A DNA stretch of 64,000 nt from Coriaria nepalensis (lineage: Eukaryota > Streptophyta > Magnoliopsida > Cucurbitales > Coriariaceae). The notes under the pieces were generated by a model. It was not told the DNA's origin and ran no database searches. It worked only from the letters and a program-made list of their open reading frames with translations. A program made the position numbers and the translations under genes. Shown piece by piece: positions 12,932 through 24,567 of this stretch. Numbering within the stretch: the stretch's first letter is position 1; each line of letters opens with the position of its first letter. Location: the NCBI GenBank assembly GCA_027186245.1, contig CP114481.1:56552569-56616568 (forward strand), given 5' to 3'.

Positions 12932-12963
12932 TGGCATGGCATGGCATGGCATGACATGGCATG
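12932..12963. repeat. CATGG pentamer tandem repeat
   Basis: Four perfect CATGG units and further imperfect ones (one CATGA) occur in a row, ending in a CATGCACGTAC stretch. This is a short microsatellite of no obvious function. Confidence 0.8.
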
Positions 12964-13230
12964 CACGTACTACATAAGAAAAATAAGGGTTCACATGACT
13001 ATGTACCCCAATTAAGGATCAATAATTATTTTATTAAATTTGAAATATTAATGCGTATTATATTAGTATATAGTTTTATGAAGGTCAATTGTATTATAAT
13101 CAATTTGACGCCTCGTATCTTTCAATTTTGATCTACAAGTTTTGCGGCTTTTTTTATAAATATGTGGAAATTCTTTTAGGTTAAAAGGGTGACGTTATTG
13201 ATAATATGTTTTAAAATTTATCTATCTATC

Positions 13231-13261
<31 letters not shown>

Positions 13262-15005
13262 ATTAGTAGAGTTATGATCGGTCAATTCTATTTTAAAATT
13301 AAGTTAATATATAATATTTAGATATATTTTTTTTATTAAATTTAAGCTTTTTTTTTATCGTTATTGTTAATTAAATTTAAATTTATTTTAAATCTTAACA
13401 AATATTAAAATATATTTTATTAATTTTATCCTTAAAATTAGTATACAAAAATACTCATATTTATCTCATTTATCTTCAATGAGATATGTTATGTATTTAC
13501 ACGTGCGCATGTATTGCAGTATATATCGCGTATGAGGAGCAATTGACGTGGGCCACCACTCACGTGATTCAGTATTTATTTGTTTCATTTATATTCGTCC
13601 TTATAATAAAATTTTAATTATTTATTTTAATCAAAAGATTATTGAGATATCACGTAATAAAAAAATAATAAAAATATAAAATTAATTTATGAGTCATATA
13701 TTTTTATAATTACGATTAACTTTTCTTATTTTTTGTATCTAATCGAGTTATCGATTTAGATAAAAATATATTTATAAATCGAATTCCTTGTTTTCCTTTA
13801 TAGATTGAGAAATTTTCTAAAACCAAGTTATATGTTTGAAATCTCGGTCCAACTAATATGTCAGTCTATGGTTTCAAATAGAGATCTAACATTTTGGTAC
13901 AGAGTTTCAAGTTTAGATCGAATTCTCGAGTTTCTGATATATCGGTTTGTCTCGGATTAAAATCTCACATGTCAGTTTGTGAAATAAAAAATTAAACTCG
14001 GTCTAAGTAAGTAAAAGATCTCAATTTAAAAAGAGAATTCGGTCTGTGAAGTAAAATATTAAACTCGATCTAAACAAATAAAATAACACGATCACAAAAT
14101 AATTTTAATATATTATATAAAAAAATTATCAATTTAAGAAAAAAGCATACAAACTTTCATATAAATATAAATAATTTTAACATAATATAATTTAATTATT
14201 ATATATGTTAAGACGATTAAAATTTATATATAAAAATAAATATAAATAATTAAATAATAACTAAATCCGCTCGGCTGGGGAGAGTCGGTCGAGCTTGATT
14301 AGCCGTTGATACTTCGATTCCATTTGTTTGGACATATCGGTATCTCTATTTTACACGTTTCATTATGCTGACGGTAATGAAAATCGATGTGCTGGCCCCA
14401 CATTATTTTTATATTTGTTTCAGATCACTGATTAAGCTGCAGCATGATCGTGTAGCCGTGGGAGTATATTTGGCCTGTGGGACCATGATAACTCAGGTCT
14501 TGTGGGTCCTGGATCCCATGATTTTTCTATGTGGAGGCGGACTAGGAGATGAACTAAAAAATAATATTCAACTGGAAAAGTAACCGGGAAAGATCTTGCG
14601 TGTCGGTGCCGACACCAAACAGTTTCACCGGATGTAGAAGGTGATATTGTCAGATCGTAGTTACGGTAACTGGCCACAAGAGGTTAAGTAAACTAGAACC
14701 TCATTTAAATATTAGTCGGTGCCTCAATTGTTTGACCCCCTTCAAAACTCCGTTTTCCCAACGGCTTCCCGATCACCGACGTTTGCTTATCCACATCGAT
14801 GGGATATGTAGTAATTTCAATAAATAAACAAATAAATAAATATAGTATATAATATTCTGAAAAATATATTTATCCTTTTTCTCTTGGTCAGAAAAAGTTT
14901 AAATAATATTGACATCGTTTTCAGTTTGTAACTTTGTGTCAATAATAAAAGGATGATACCATGTGAGGCATGTATATATATATATATTTAATATAAGCGT
15001 GTGAC

Positions 15006-15018
15006 CACGTGGCACGTG
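15006..15018. promoter_or_regulatory. Two adjacent G-boxes (CACGTG)
   Basis: CCACGTGGCACGTGG contains two CACGTG cores seven bases apart, a layout bound by bZIP and bHLH/PIF factors. It lies about 760 bases upstream of the NPH3 gene start. Assignment to that gene is inference. Confidence 0.45.
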
Positions 15019-15774
15019 GGTGCCTCAATATGGTAATAGTACAGTACGTGGGACGCCGTTTGTCGTTTGGCATGGGGAGAACTGAAAATGACGGATTTGT
15101 GTATTAAAGCAGAGGATTGTAGGAAAGGTATGGGAGGGTAAGGGCGTAATTAAGGAAGAGTTATGATCTGCATTTATCCCCCAGTCAAGTGGATGATCGA
15201 TAGCAACGGTGACCACTCCACGGGACTTGATTCGGGCCCATTTATCGGGTGGTAAGTCCAATAATAGGGGGCAATATACCTTTCAATTATGAACATCCTT
15301 CCCCACATTTTTCTTTAATAAATAAATAAATATTTTATAATATTCTGGGCCGGCCATATTTTTTAAGACTAGGCCATTCTTGACGATCTGAGATGACCAT
15401 GATGGGTTGGGCTTGGAAATATTTTGGGCCGATAAATGTGGGCTAAACTGGATAAGTTGGGTCCAACGGAATAATATAATAATAATGGAAATAATGGTGC
15501 GAAAAACTAACTGCCTTTTTGGGAGCAACAGCAGGAACTGATAAATCTCCAAGATTTTAATTTTTGGCCCCTTTGGACTCGGGACCTTCTCTCTCACTCA
15601 TTCTCCCTCTCTCTCTTCTTAACTCTCAGAAACCTGAAAAGAGTTTCACCTCATTACGGAAAAAAGACTCATTCGCATTCTCATCTCTGCTCGCAATAAT
15701 TTCTCATTGTTATTTCTTACGATCTTCATAATTTCTTCAAAGAGATTATTGAAAGAGCAGTGAATGAGTGATTC

Positions 15775-18107
15775 ATGGCGTCGATCAAGCTTGGTTCTAA
15801 ATCCGATGTCTTTCACCTTGATGCTCAAACTTGGTTAGCCCCTTCTCTTCTTCTTCTTCTTCTTTCTTCTGCTGTCTTATTAGGGGATCAGAGCGAGGCC
15901 ATTAAAAATGCAGGACTGTTCCTTTTCCCCTTTTCCCCTGTGAAATGTTCGAAACGCTTTGGTGGCATTGAGGTAGCTTTTTTAACAGTATAGAGTGGAA
16001 TAATCATGATTTAAGAATCCTGTTTGGGGAAAATTTCTGTTCCTTCTGGAAATGTGCATTATTGGTATCTGCTTATTATGATGATGATGATGTTTCTCTA
16101 GGCTTTTCGCTACTGGACTTCCTAGTGATATAACTGTTGAAGTTGGGGATAAGTCATTTCATCTCCACATGGTTTGTGTTTTGTTGTACTCCCTCTAGTT
16201 TTACAATTTTTTTTTTTTTTCTTTTTGTTCGGGTTTATCTCGAACCAACTTGCTTAATCCTCATCTTGACAAATTTCTGCAGTTTCCTTTGCTGTCTAGA
16301 AGCGGGTTGCTCGAAACTCTTATTGGACAATTTTCCAAAGAAGAAGAGAAAAAATGTGTTTTGCAACTTCCCGACATTCCTGGCGGGCCCAAAACCTTTC
16401 TGCTTGTGGCCAAGTTCTGTTATGGTGTTAAGATGGAACTAAATGCGCTGAACATAGTCGGACTTAGATGTGCAGCTGAGTATCTTCGTATGAACGAAGA
16501 TTATGGGGAGGGAAATCTCATATCACAGACAGAGAACTTTCTAGAGGAAGTGTTCGGAAATTGGTCGGACTCAATCAAAGCTCTCCAAACTTGTGAAGAG
16601 GTCTTATCATATGCCGAGGAGCTTCAGATCATTTCAAGATGCATGAACTCGTTGGCCATGAAAGCTTGTGCTGATACGAGTTTTTTCAGCTGGCCCATCT
16701 CCAATCCTAGCACAGAACTCGGAACTCTCTTTTGGAATGGAATAGATGTTTTAGCCAAGCCATATAAAGTAAGCGAAGATTGGTGGCATGAAGATGTATC
16801 TGTTCTAAGACTTCCTCTGTACAAAAGATTAATCCTCGCCCTTGAATCGAACGGCATGAAATCTAAGAGCATAGCCGGGTCCCTAATTAGTTACGCTAGT
16901 AAACATCTTCCCTTGTTGGGAAAGCAATCAAGTTTTGAGAATGGAAACCGGGCCCCACCCGGAGTAACCGCCACAGCAACTCTAACCGAATCAGATCAAA
17001 AGATCCTCCTTGAAGAGATAACTGAACTACTTCCAACCGAAATAGGCGTCACCCCAACAGAATTCCTCCTCAGGCTGTTAAGAACATCCATGATTCTGCA
17101 CGCCAGCTCATCATGCTGGGACAAGTTGGAAAAACATGTTGGGGCCCAGTTGGATCAAGCCGTGCTTGAAGACCTTCTGATACCAGTCATGGGGTGCTAC
17201 GTAGAGACACTTTACGACATAGACTGTGTTCAGCGGATTCTCGATCATTTTCTCCTCGGAGAACACTATCCACACGATTGCTCTTCCATCACTGCATCAG
17301 ATGAAGGACAATCTATGGGATGTTGTTCACATTCACTTACCCCAATGACTATGGTCGCTAATCTAATTGATGGATATCTTGCCGAGGTGGGACCTGATGT
17401 TAATCTAAAGCTCTCAAAATTTCACTCACTAGCTGCTGTTATCCCTGATTATGCTAGACCCTTGCATGACGGAATTTACCGTGCTATTGACATCTACCTC
17501 AAGGTAATTCTATAATTTCTCGGTTTCAATATTTACTTTGATCTTTTTGGTAATTCTATTTTATCTTCAGGCTCATCCGTGGCTGACAGATTCAGAGAGG
17601 GAGCAAATATGCCAGTTAATCAACTGCCAGAAACTGTCGATAGAAGGGAGCACGCATGCTGCCAAAAACGATCGGCTACCTCTCCGTCTTATTGTCCAAG
17701 TTTTATTCTTTGAACAGCTTCGCCTCAGGACATCTATTGCTGGTTTGCTTTTCGTGTCGGACAATCTGGATAACTCACAGCCCAACAGTAGGAACCTAAT
17801 GCTTCTCAGAAATGGTAACAATAGTGTACCTCAATCTGGATCCATACAAGAAGATGATCAGATTGTACCCGTTGATGATATGAGGGAGCGGGTATTGGAG
17901 ATCGAGGAGGAGTGCTTGAGCATCAAACAAGAACTCGAGAAGTTGGTTAAGACAAAGGGTGGTTGGACTATGATGTTGAAGATGTTGCGTTTGAGGATTA
18001 AGCTGAAGCCATCCTCGTCTGGTCGGAAAGGAGGGAAGATACCAAATGGCTCGAGAGCATCCCTCGGATCAATCATGGATGGAAGAGAAAGCCTCATTGG
18101 TGTTTAG
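15775..18107 (+). CDS. BTB/POZ and NPH3 domain protein (NRL family)
   Basis: Four exons: 15775-15833, 16102-16171, 16283-17503 and 17571-18107, totalling 1887 nt and 628 aa. NRL proteins are substrate adaptors for CULLIN3 E3 ligases or plasma-membrane scaffolds in phototropin signalling and auxin transport. The BTB fold begins at about residue 28 (GLPSDITVEVGDKSFHLHMF, then PLLSRSGLLE). The NPH3 domain begins at about residue 200 (DWWHEDVSVLRLPLYKRLI) and includes the family motif LDQAVLEDLLIP, the stretch TPMTMVANLIDGYLAEVGPD and YRAIDIYLKAHPWL. A C-terminal heptad region (MRERVLEIEEECLSIKQELE) suggests a coiled coil. The start MASIKLGSKSD matches the conserved N-terminus of this subgroup, supporting the short first exon. 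The GTTAGC donor of exon 1 is weak but phase-correct. I cannot name the orthologue. Confidence 0.93.
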
Positions 18108-18399
18108 TGAAGAGAACAATAAGCTATATATAAATTGCTTTGTTAACTACTTGCTAGTAGACTTCTAATTCTATGTTGATCGTTTTCTTTCATTGTTAGC
18201 CATGTTGGTTTCAGTCTTTGAAACCAGAGCGCTAGACTTCATTCATTCAGGTTTCCTAATTATTACCTGGTCCTTCCGAAAAATAAAATCTCTTCATTCT
18301 TACTTCGAATTTCAAACTACCTACTTTTTGGTAACAGTAACAAGATATTCAACGAACTTCTTAATTATGTTGGGTCGGGTTTCGGAAAAAACCCGCAAA

Positions 18400-18474
18400 A
18401 GCCCATTTGTATGTTACGGAAAAAAATACGCGGGCAACAAACTGACAAAGCCCAAATCCAGAACCAAATGGGCT
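18400..18474. promoter_or_regulatory. Three site II elements (TGGGCY) upstream of COX16
   Basis: AGCCCA occurs at 18400-18405 and 18449-18454 and TGGGCT at 18469-18474, within 350 bases of the COX16 start. TGGGCY site II motifs recognised by TCP factors are enriched in promoters of plant nuclear genes for mitochondrial respiratory proteins, which fits this gene. Binding is inferred. Confidence 0.55.
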
Positions 18475-18752
18475 TTGGCGCGGCTCAATCATACCTGAAG
18501 AAGAAGAAGATGCAGTTCACTGTTCTTCCCGACTCCTCCCCCTGAAAAAGCTCAGATTGTTTCAGACTCACAGAAGCTTCTTATACATATTTTCATTTCC
18601 GGTAAGATTTTGAAATGTTCATTAATTCCTTGTGTATAATCGATGAATTTATTTTATTTGATTTTTAAGTTCATGGATTTCCATCTGTACGTGGTAATTC
18701 AACTCAAAAAAAGGAATTGAATTTTAGGTTTAATCGATCGTATGCAGCAGCC

Positions 18753-19247
18753 ATGACTACCATAGAGAAAGGAACATCAACATCAACAACAGCAGCGGCA
18801 GGCCAGTATCGGGAACATAAAAATATTCCATTTCGCAGATCGAAGATTCCGAACCCGTTCAAGAGATGGGGAAGGAAGCATCCATTTGTGAGATATGGAC
18901 TTCCGATGATATCTCTGACCGTGCTGGGGTCCATCGGGCTTGGTCATCTCTTGCAAGGAAGCAAAGATATAGCCAAGGTGAAGGATGATCAAGAATGGGA
19001 GATTATTGAGACCAGAAAAGCACTTTCTAGAACTGGACCTATCGATGCCTACAAACCCAAAAACATATCCTTGGAGGAAGAATTGAAGGTATAATAGCAA
19101 CTTCATTTTCTGTTATTGTTGCTGCGTTTTGTATTTTGAATTTCTCTTTTGACTTGTATCTATTTACAGGCTTTGAAGGAGAAGGTGGACATCAATGACT
19201 ACGAGTATAAGAAAATTCCACGGCCTAATGAAGTGAAGTCAACCTAG
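18753..19247 (+). CDS. COX16: Cytochrome c oxidase assembly protein COX16
   Basis: Two coding exons (18753-19088 and 19170-19247) give 137 aa. COX16 is an inner mitochondrial membrane protein that helps assemble COX2 into complex IV. A Ser/Thr/Ala-rich N-terminus is followed by a basic stretch ([14 protein letters not shown]), one hydrophobic segment at about residues 51-68 ([18 protein letters not shown]) and the conserved [14 protein letters not shown] block, then [15 protein letters not shown]. The ATG at 18753 is the first in frame; an upstream extension has only TTG. A likely 5' UTR intron starts at the CCG/GTAAGATT donor at 18601. The second exon is short and ends PRPNEVKST. Family recognition is good though small proteins of this type diverge quickly. 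Confidence 0.85.
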
Positions 19248-19474
19248 TTTCAGGTTTCTTTCTTGTCTGTTTCTGAGTTCATCCTGAATTTTGAAATGAT
19301 ATGAAGTGAAGTTAACATGTATTTTTATATAATAGAAAAAATAGCAATAAAAATGTGACATTCACTCGATCAGATGTTTTTCTCTGTATCTCTAACTATA
19401 CCCTGTTAGGAAACATGGAAATCACCCAAAGAAAAAGGGTGGAGATTTCATTGTCTGATTGACAGATTAGCTTT

Positions 19475-20650
19475 TAATCAATTTGGTGATTAGCGGAACC
19501 TGTCTGACCGAGCCTGAGATTGAGTTACCATCTCAGTCATGGTTGGGGTTTCGTAGGACCCATCAGTAGAATCACCACCTCTTACTGATGCTCTGCCACG
19601 AATGTGAGCACAATCCAGAAAGAGTATAGGCCATCCCAAATTCCTTATACGCTTGCCTGCTACGCATACTCTCTTGCACTTTCTTTAGCTCCCATCCAAT
19701 GCAACACAGAGCCTGTCACCAGATTTACCTGACAATGTTTCTGATAAAACTGTCAGACAAGTTTCCAAAATTTTAACAGCACCGCCTACATCTCCGTTCT
19801 CAGCTGCAACTCGGGCCCAGGTCATTGCATCAGCTGCCATGAACCTGTTCCGTTGCCTGTCCACTTCTATAGACACTACCCCTTTATCATCACATGTATT
19901 TCTGATCTCTCAATACGTACTTCATCACTTTCCACTTTTACCATTTCATCTGTCGAGGGATCATTGTAAACGCATGTCACCTGAAGCAACGATGTTGTAT
20001 CAGAACTTGCAGTTTCTGCTCAACAACACTTACAAGTTCTCCAATGCATTGCGCAAATGCATCTTGGATCACACCTTCATCCTCGATGAATGAAAACGTT
20101 CCTCCAGAGATCTCCGCTAACGAGAGCATCATGATCTACGCTAAATTCAAAGGTGTGAACAGGAATTTTTAGTGTGCCGCCATGTGTCCCACAAATGGAT
20201 TGAGGGAGGAGCAAGTGGAAATTTAGTTGCTTGGGCCTTGAACTAACAACTGTATATAGATCTCGGCCATCGGACAGTAGCATTATGGCAGAAACCGGAT
20301 TCTTCTCCCTTCTCCATTACTTTTACGCTCTTTCTCAGACCCTTAGCAATGTCAGTCCCACCTCTTGCGGTCAAAGATTTGATGGCTTGAAAGGTCTGCC
20401 TGTTGCTGGCCAGTTTCAGACATCTGACTAAGTGGGAAGAGGCGATGGGCTGTGGAGGAGATGACGATGACAGAGATGACGATGGGAAGATTCTCTATGA
20501 CGAATCCCATTGCTTGTTTGAGCAATGCCAGCTTCTTGCCCTACATGGTTCCACTGATGTCTAGCACAGTGACAACATCAACTGGGGCCGCTGAGAAGTT
20601 TGACCATTTGACAGGAAGTTGGAAGCAGCTTTCAGATGGACGATGACGGT
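19475..20650 (-). pseudogene. Decayed VWA/RING E3 ligase of the WAV3 family
   Basis: Reading minus, fragments in changing frames follow the order of WAVY GROWTH 3-type proteins. A VWA start with a DxSGT metal site (APVDVVTVLDISGTM) lies near 20590-20540 and is followed at once by TAG (20543..20541). Next come LALLKQAMGFVIENL and STAHRLFPL. Then LLSDGRDLYTVV and IPVHTFEFSVDHDA near 20280-20130. Then FIEDEGVIQDAFAQCIGELV near 20095-20040. The C-terminal helical region is RNRFMAADAMTWARVAAENG and GDRLCVALDG (19850-19690), then MRSRQAYKEFGMAYTLSG and a tail resembling PTMTEMVTQSQ. At least two stops and several frameshifts break it, and no RING finger is visible on the 5' side. Such proteins normally act as E3 ligases in root gravitropism. 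This copy cannot encode one. Confidence 0.85.
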
Positions 20651-21996
20651 GAAATTGCTATGAGATTTGGACTGTCGAAAAGATGAGATTTCTGGGTATG
20701 TTTTGATCTCTAACATAGCCTCTGGGTATTATCCTCATCTATCGGAGTAATCCAAAATTTTCATTATTTTTTACTTAAAAGTTACAAAATAATACCGTAT
20801 AAAAGGTATTGATTTAACACTGTCACCCCTAATCCCTAATATGATGGGCCAGGCAGCTTGCTTACTTTTGAACTTGCATTCTAAACGGATCTTTACTCTA
20901 CTTTTGATTACTTTATTTAGGTGGGGAATATTAATTTAAATTTGGGTACCAGTAGTTGATCACTTTTTTTTTTTTTTTTTAACTTTATTATAAAAAATAT
21001 ATATATATAATATTTTAAAAAATTTCAAATCTTTATCATATATTAAAAAATAGGCATACATATATAGACATAGTGGTGTGGGTTTGATGTGATATATATT
21101 AATCGAATCTTTATATGTATGAAATTTCTAATCGATTTCACCAACCCCAAAAGTAAGATGAGTAGTGACGATCAAAAGGCGGGGTTTGGTGGCCTGCAAG
21201 TGACTGCAACCAAGTATGCATGCATGCATGGACATGTTAAAACCCAATACTACCCTCTGGCCTTCTTCCCTTTGAATTTTTCCTTCCTTTTGAAATTTAT
21301 TTTTTCGTATGTATATTATTATATTTAACACTATACACCTTAGCATAACAAAATGAACGATTTAGACCAAACGTTATAATCTAAATTGTTTGATTTCATA
21401 CATGCGTACATATATCGAGTACATATATATACATATATATCTATAAATCTATATCAATCATTTTTTATATTATATCGAACATATTTATAAGTGAAGTGAA
21501 TTCGAGATGAATTGTATCGTAACATAACATGAAATCATAAAAGAGAGAGCGAAAGCGATGACGTTTTGCTTTCGTGCTAGCCCACCCTCACAAAAAAAGA
21601 CCCTCCTCACCAACCCCCATTTGATTTTCCATCATTGACAAGTAAAATTCCGCGTTCTTCGATATTCATATCGAGACGTGTCTCCATCTCGTTCGTCCAA
21701 ACTTGTGAAAAGATCCGACGGCCACATGAAGTTCTCAACTAACCCATCGGCCTATCCACTCCCCACACAACAAATGATCCCTATTCTCTGTTAACAATTA
21801 GGAAAATTTTCTTAGTACTTCTCTCCGTATAATCTCCATTCTTCAAATATATATTCTTTCCTTCGCTGTTCTTTCTTTCTTTCCGTTTACATATTACGAT
21901 TCTTACGTACCTTGCTAGCTAGCTAGCTACCTACCTACCTACCTCGGAATAGTTTTACATTAACTTTCCCACCCATTTTATCCCCAACCAAACAAC
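20651..21996 (+). promoter_or_regulatory. Intergenic DNA and PAL promoter/leader
   Basis: There is no gene here. The PAL-proximal part has ACCAACC at 21609-21615 and ACCTACC at 21929-21935. These match AC-II and AC-I elements bound by R2R3-MYB regulators of phenylpropanoid genes. A TATA-like AAATATATATTC lies near 21846-21857, which would place ACCTACC inside the leader, so ACCAACC is the better promoter candidate. The farther part holds poly-T and AT microsatellites near 20965-21010. Confidence 0.5.
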
Positions 21997-24567
21997 ATGG
22001 GATCAATAGATCATAATGGAAACGGCATCGTTAACGGATCATTTTGCATTAACGAATCCGACCCGTTGAACTGGGGCATGGCAGCTGAGTCGCTGAAAGG
22101 GAGCCATTTGGAAGAGGTGAAGAGAATGGTGGAGGAATATAGGAAGCCAATGGTCAGGCTTGGTGGTGAGACCTTGACCATAGCTCAGGTGGCTGCAATT
22201 GCAGCTCATGACGGTTCTGTGGCGGTTGAGCTATCCGAGTCGGCTCGAGCTAGGGTCAAGGTGAGCAGTGACTGGGTGATGGAGAGCATGAATAAAGGGA
22301 CGGATAGTTATGCCGTCACTACTGGTTTTGGTGCAACCTCTCATAGGAGAACCAGGCAAGGAGGAGCCCTTCAGAAGGAGCTTACTAGGTATAATACCAT
22401 TAATCATGTTGCATGCACTTCCAACCACCAGTCTTGATCAATGTTATCGAGTAATGATCAATGTTATCGAGTAATGATCAATGTTAATAGATGCATCTGA
22501 GGAATTAAAACCTTAACACGACTTGAAATTGTAAATAAAATTTTCTATATCACGTGTGGATTTGTGGACCTGTTGACTTTTACAAAGTAGAGGAGAGTTT
22601 AATTAATGTCAGCCTCAATTATAGGTTTATTAATTAGTAGTTGCTCATATGTTTCATTCACGATCACAAATCAAACATCCCATTTCAATCGGCATTCAAT
22701 CTCACTGACCCACATCCACTTCTGACTTCTTGATGAAGCAGAGCATGAGCTAGAACAGTGAAAAGAAACAGGGATGTTTTTGACAAGTACTAAAAATTAT
22801 ATTTTACCTTGGAACAGGTTCTTGAATGCTGGAATCTTTGGAAATGGGAAAGAATCATGCAACACATTGCCCCACTCAGCAACCAGAGCAGCCATGCTGG
22901 TGAGGACCAACACACTGCTACAAGGCTACTCAGGCATTAGATTTGAAATCTTAGAAGCCATGACCAAACTGCTCAACAACAACGTAACACCCTGTCTCCC
23001 TCTCAGAGGCACCATCACTGCATCTGGAGACTTGGTCCCTCTCTCATACATTGCTGGTCTTTTGACAGGCAGGCCCAATTCAAAAGCTATTGGGCCCAAT
23101 GGACAACCCCTCAACCCCACGGAGGCCTTCCAACAAGCTGGTATCACTACCGGGTTTTTCGAATTGCAGCCCAAGGAAGGCCTTGCTTTGGTCAATGGCA
23201 CAGCAGTTGGCTCCGCTCTTGCTTCCATGACCCTTTTTGAAGCCAACGTTCTTGCACTGCTTTCAGAAATCCTGTCAGCAATCTTTGCTGAAGTCATGCA
23301 GGGAAAACCCGAATTTACCGATCACTTGACGCATAGATTAAAACACCATCCGGGACAAATCGAGGCTGCGGCCATAATGGAACACATTTTAGATGGAAGT
23401 TCATATGTCAAAGCAGCTAAGAAGTTGCATGAAACAGACCCTCTGCAAAAGCCTAAACGAGATAGGTATGCTCTAAGGACTTCTCCACAATGGCTCGGCC
23501 CACAAATCGAAGTCATCCGGCAAGCAACTAAAATGATCGAACGGGAAATAAACTCGGTCAATGACAACCCATTGATTGATGTTTCGAGGAATAAGGCTCT
23601 ACATGGAGGCAATTTCCAAGGCACCCCAATTGGTGTGTCTATGGACAATACCCGCCTAGCCATTGCTTCTATCGGCAAACTCATGTTTGCTCAATTTTCC
23701 GAGCTGGTCAATGACTTTTATAATAACGGGCTGCCTTCAAATCTTTCCGCGAGCCGGGATCCAAGCTTGGATTATGGGTTCAAAGGGGCCGAAATTGCAA
23801 TGGCATCGTATTGTTCAGAACTTCAATTCTTAGCCAATCCCGTAACGAACCATGTCCAAAGTGCGGAACAACATAACCAAGACGTGAATTCGTTGGGCTT
23901 AATTTCAGCTAGAAAGACAGCCGAGGCGGTGGATATATTGAAGCTCATGTCAACCACTTTCTTGGTCGGGTTATGTCAAGCTATTGATTTGAGGCACTTG
24001 GAGGAAAACTTAAGGAATACAGTGAAGAGCACAGTGAGTCAAGTAGCCAAGAAAGTACTTGTGATTGGATTCAACGGTGAACTTCACCCGATAAGATTCT
24101 GCGAAAAAGACTTACTTACGGTTGTTGATCGGGAATATGTTTTCAATTATGTGGACGATCCCTGTAGTGCTACCTATCCATTGATGCAGAAGCTGAGACA
24201 AGTTCTAGTGGAGCATGCTTTGAGCAATGGTGAAAAGGAGACGAATCCGAGCAGTTCGATTTTTCAGAAGATTACCGAGTTCGAGGAAGAATTGAAGGCT
24301 GTTTTGCCTAACGAAGTTGAAAATACGAGGGTTGAATATGAGAGCGGAAATCCGACAATTGCGAACCAGATTAATGAATGCAGGTCTTATCCACTGTACA
24401 AGTTTGTGAGGGAAACACACGGGACAGAGTTGTTAACGGGCGAGAAAGTGGTGTCGCCCGGTGAAGAATTCGATAAGGTTTTCTCTGCGATTTGTGAAGG
24501 GAAGCTCATCGATCCGTTGTTGGAGTGTTTGAGTGATTGGAATGGCGCCCCTCTTCCTATTAACTAA
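21997..24567 (+). CDS. PAL: Phenylalanine ammonia-lyase
   Basis: Two exons (21997-22388 and 22818-24567) give 713 aa, the normal length for plant PAL. The enzyme converts L-phenylalanine to trans-cinnamate and ammonia, the entry step of the phenylpropanoid pathway in the cytosol. The catalytic Tyr lies at residue 105 in [20 protein letters not shown]; most plant PALs have Gly where this one has Ala106. The Ala199-Ser200-Gly201 triad that cyclises to the MIO electrophile is intact in [17 protein letters not shown]. The intron splits the codon for Arg131 just before FLNAGIFG, the conserved PAL intron position. The C-terminal shielding domain and the ending LPIN are present. The ORF is clean, so the gene looks functional. 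Upstream MYB-type AC elements support phenylpropanoid regulation. Confidence 0.97.
22437..22486. repeat. Tandem 20-bp repeat in the PAL intron
   Basis: The 20-base unit ATCAATGTTATCGAGTAATG occurs twice in perfect tandem near the start of the intron, and a third copy breaks off after about ten bases. Confidence 0.85.

Larger units (their letters stand above)
11661..15774. other. Long AT-rich intergenic stretch before the NPH3 gene
   Basis: No supportable gene. It contains AT microsatellites (11874-11893, 13228-13256), a CATGG pentamer repeat at about 12932-12963, two diverged copies of a 45-bp segment (about 13973-14018 and 14038-14083), an 18-base miR167-like match at 14432-14449, a pair of CACGTG boxes at 15006-15018, and a CT-rich leader at about 15588-15645 ahead of the NPH3 gene. 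Confidence 0.5.

Noticed and set aside
14365..14677. Overlapping open frames on both strands
   Set aside because: No conserved motifs; probably chance in intergenic DNA.
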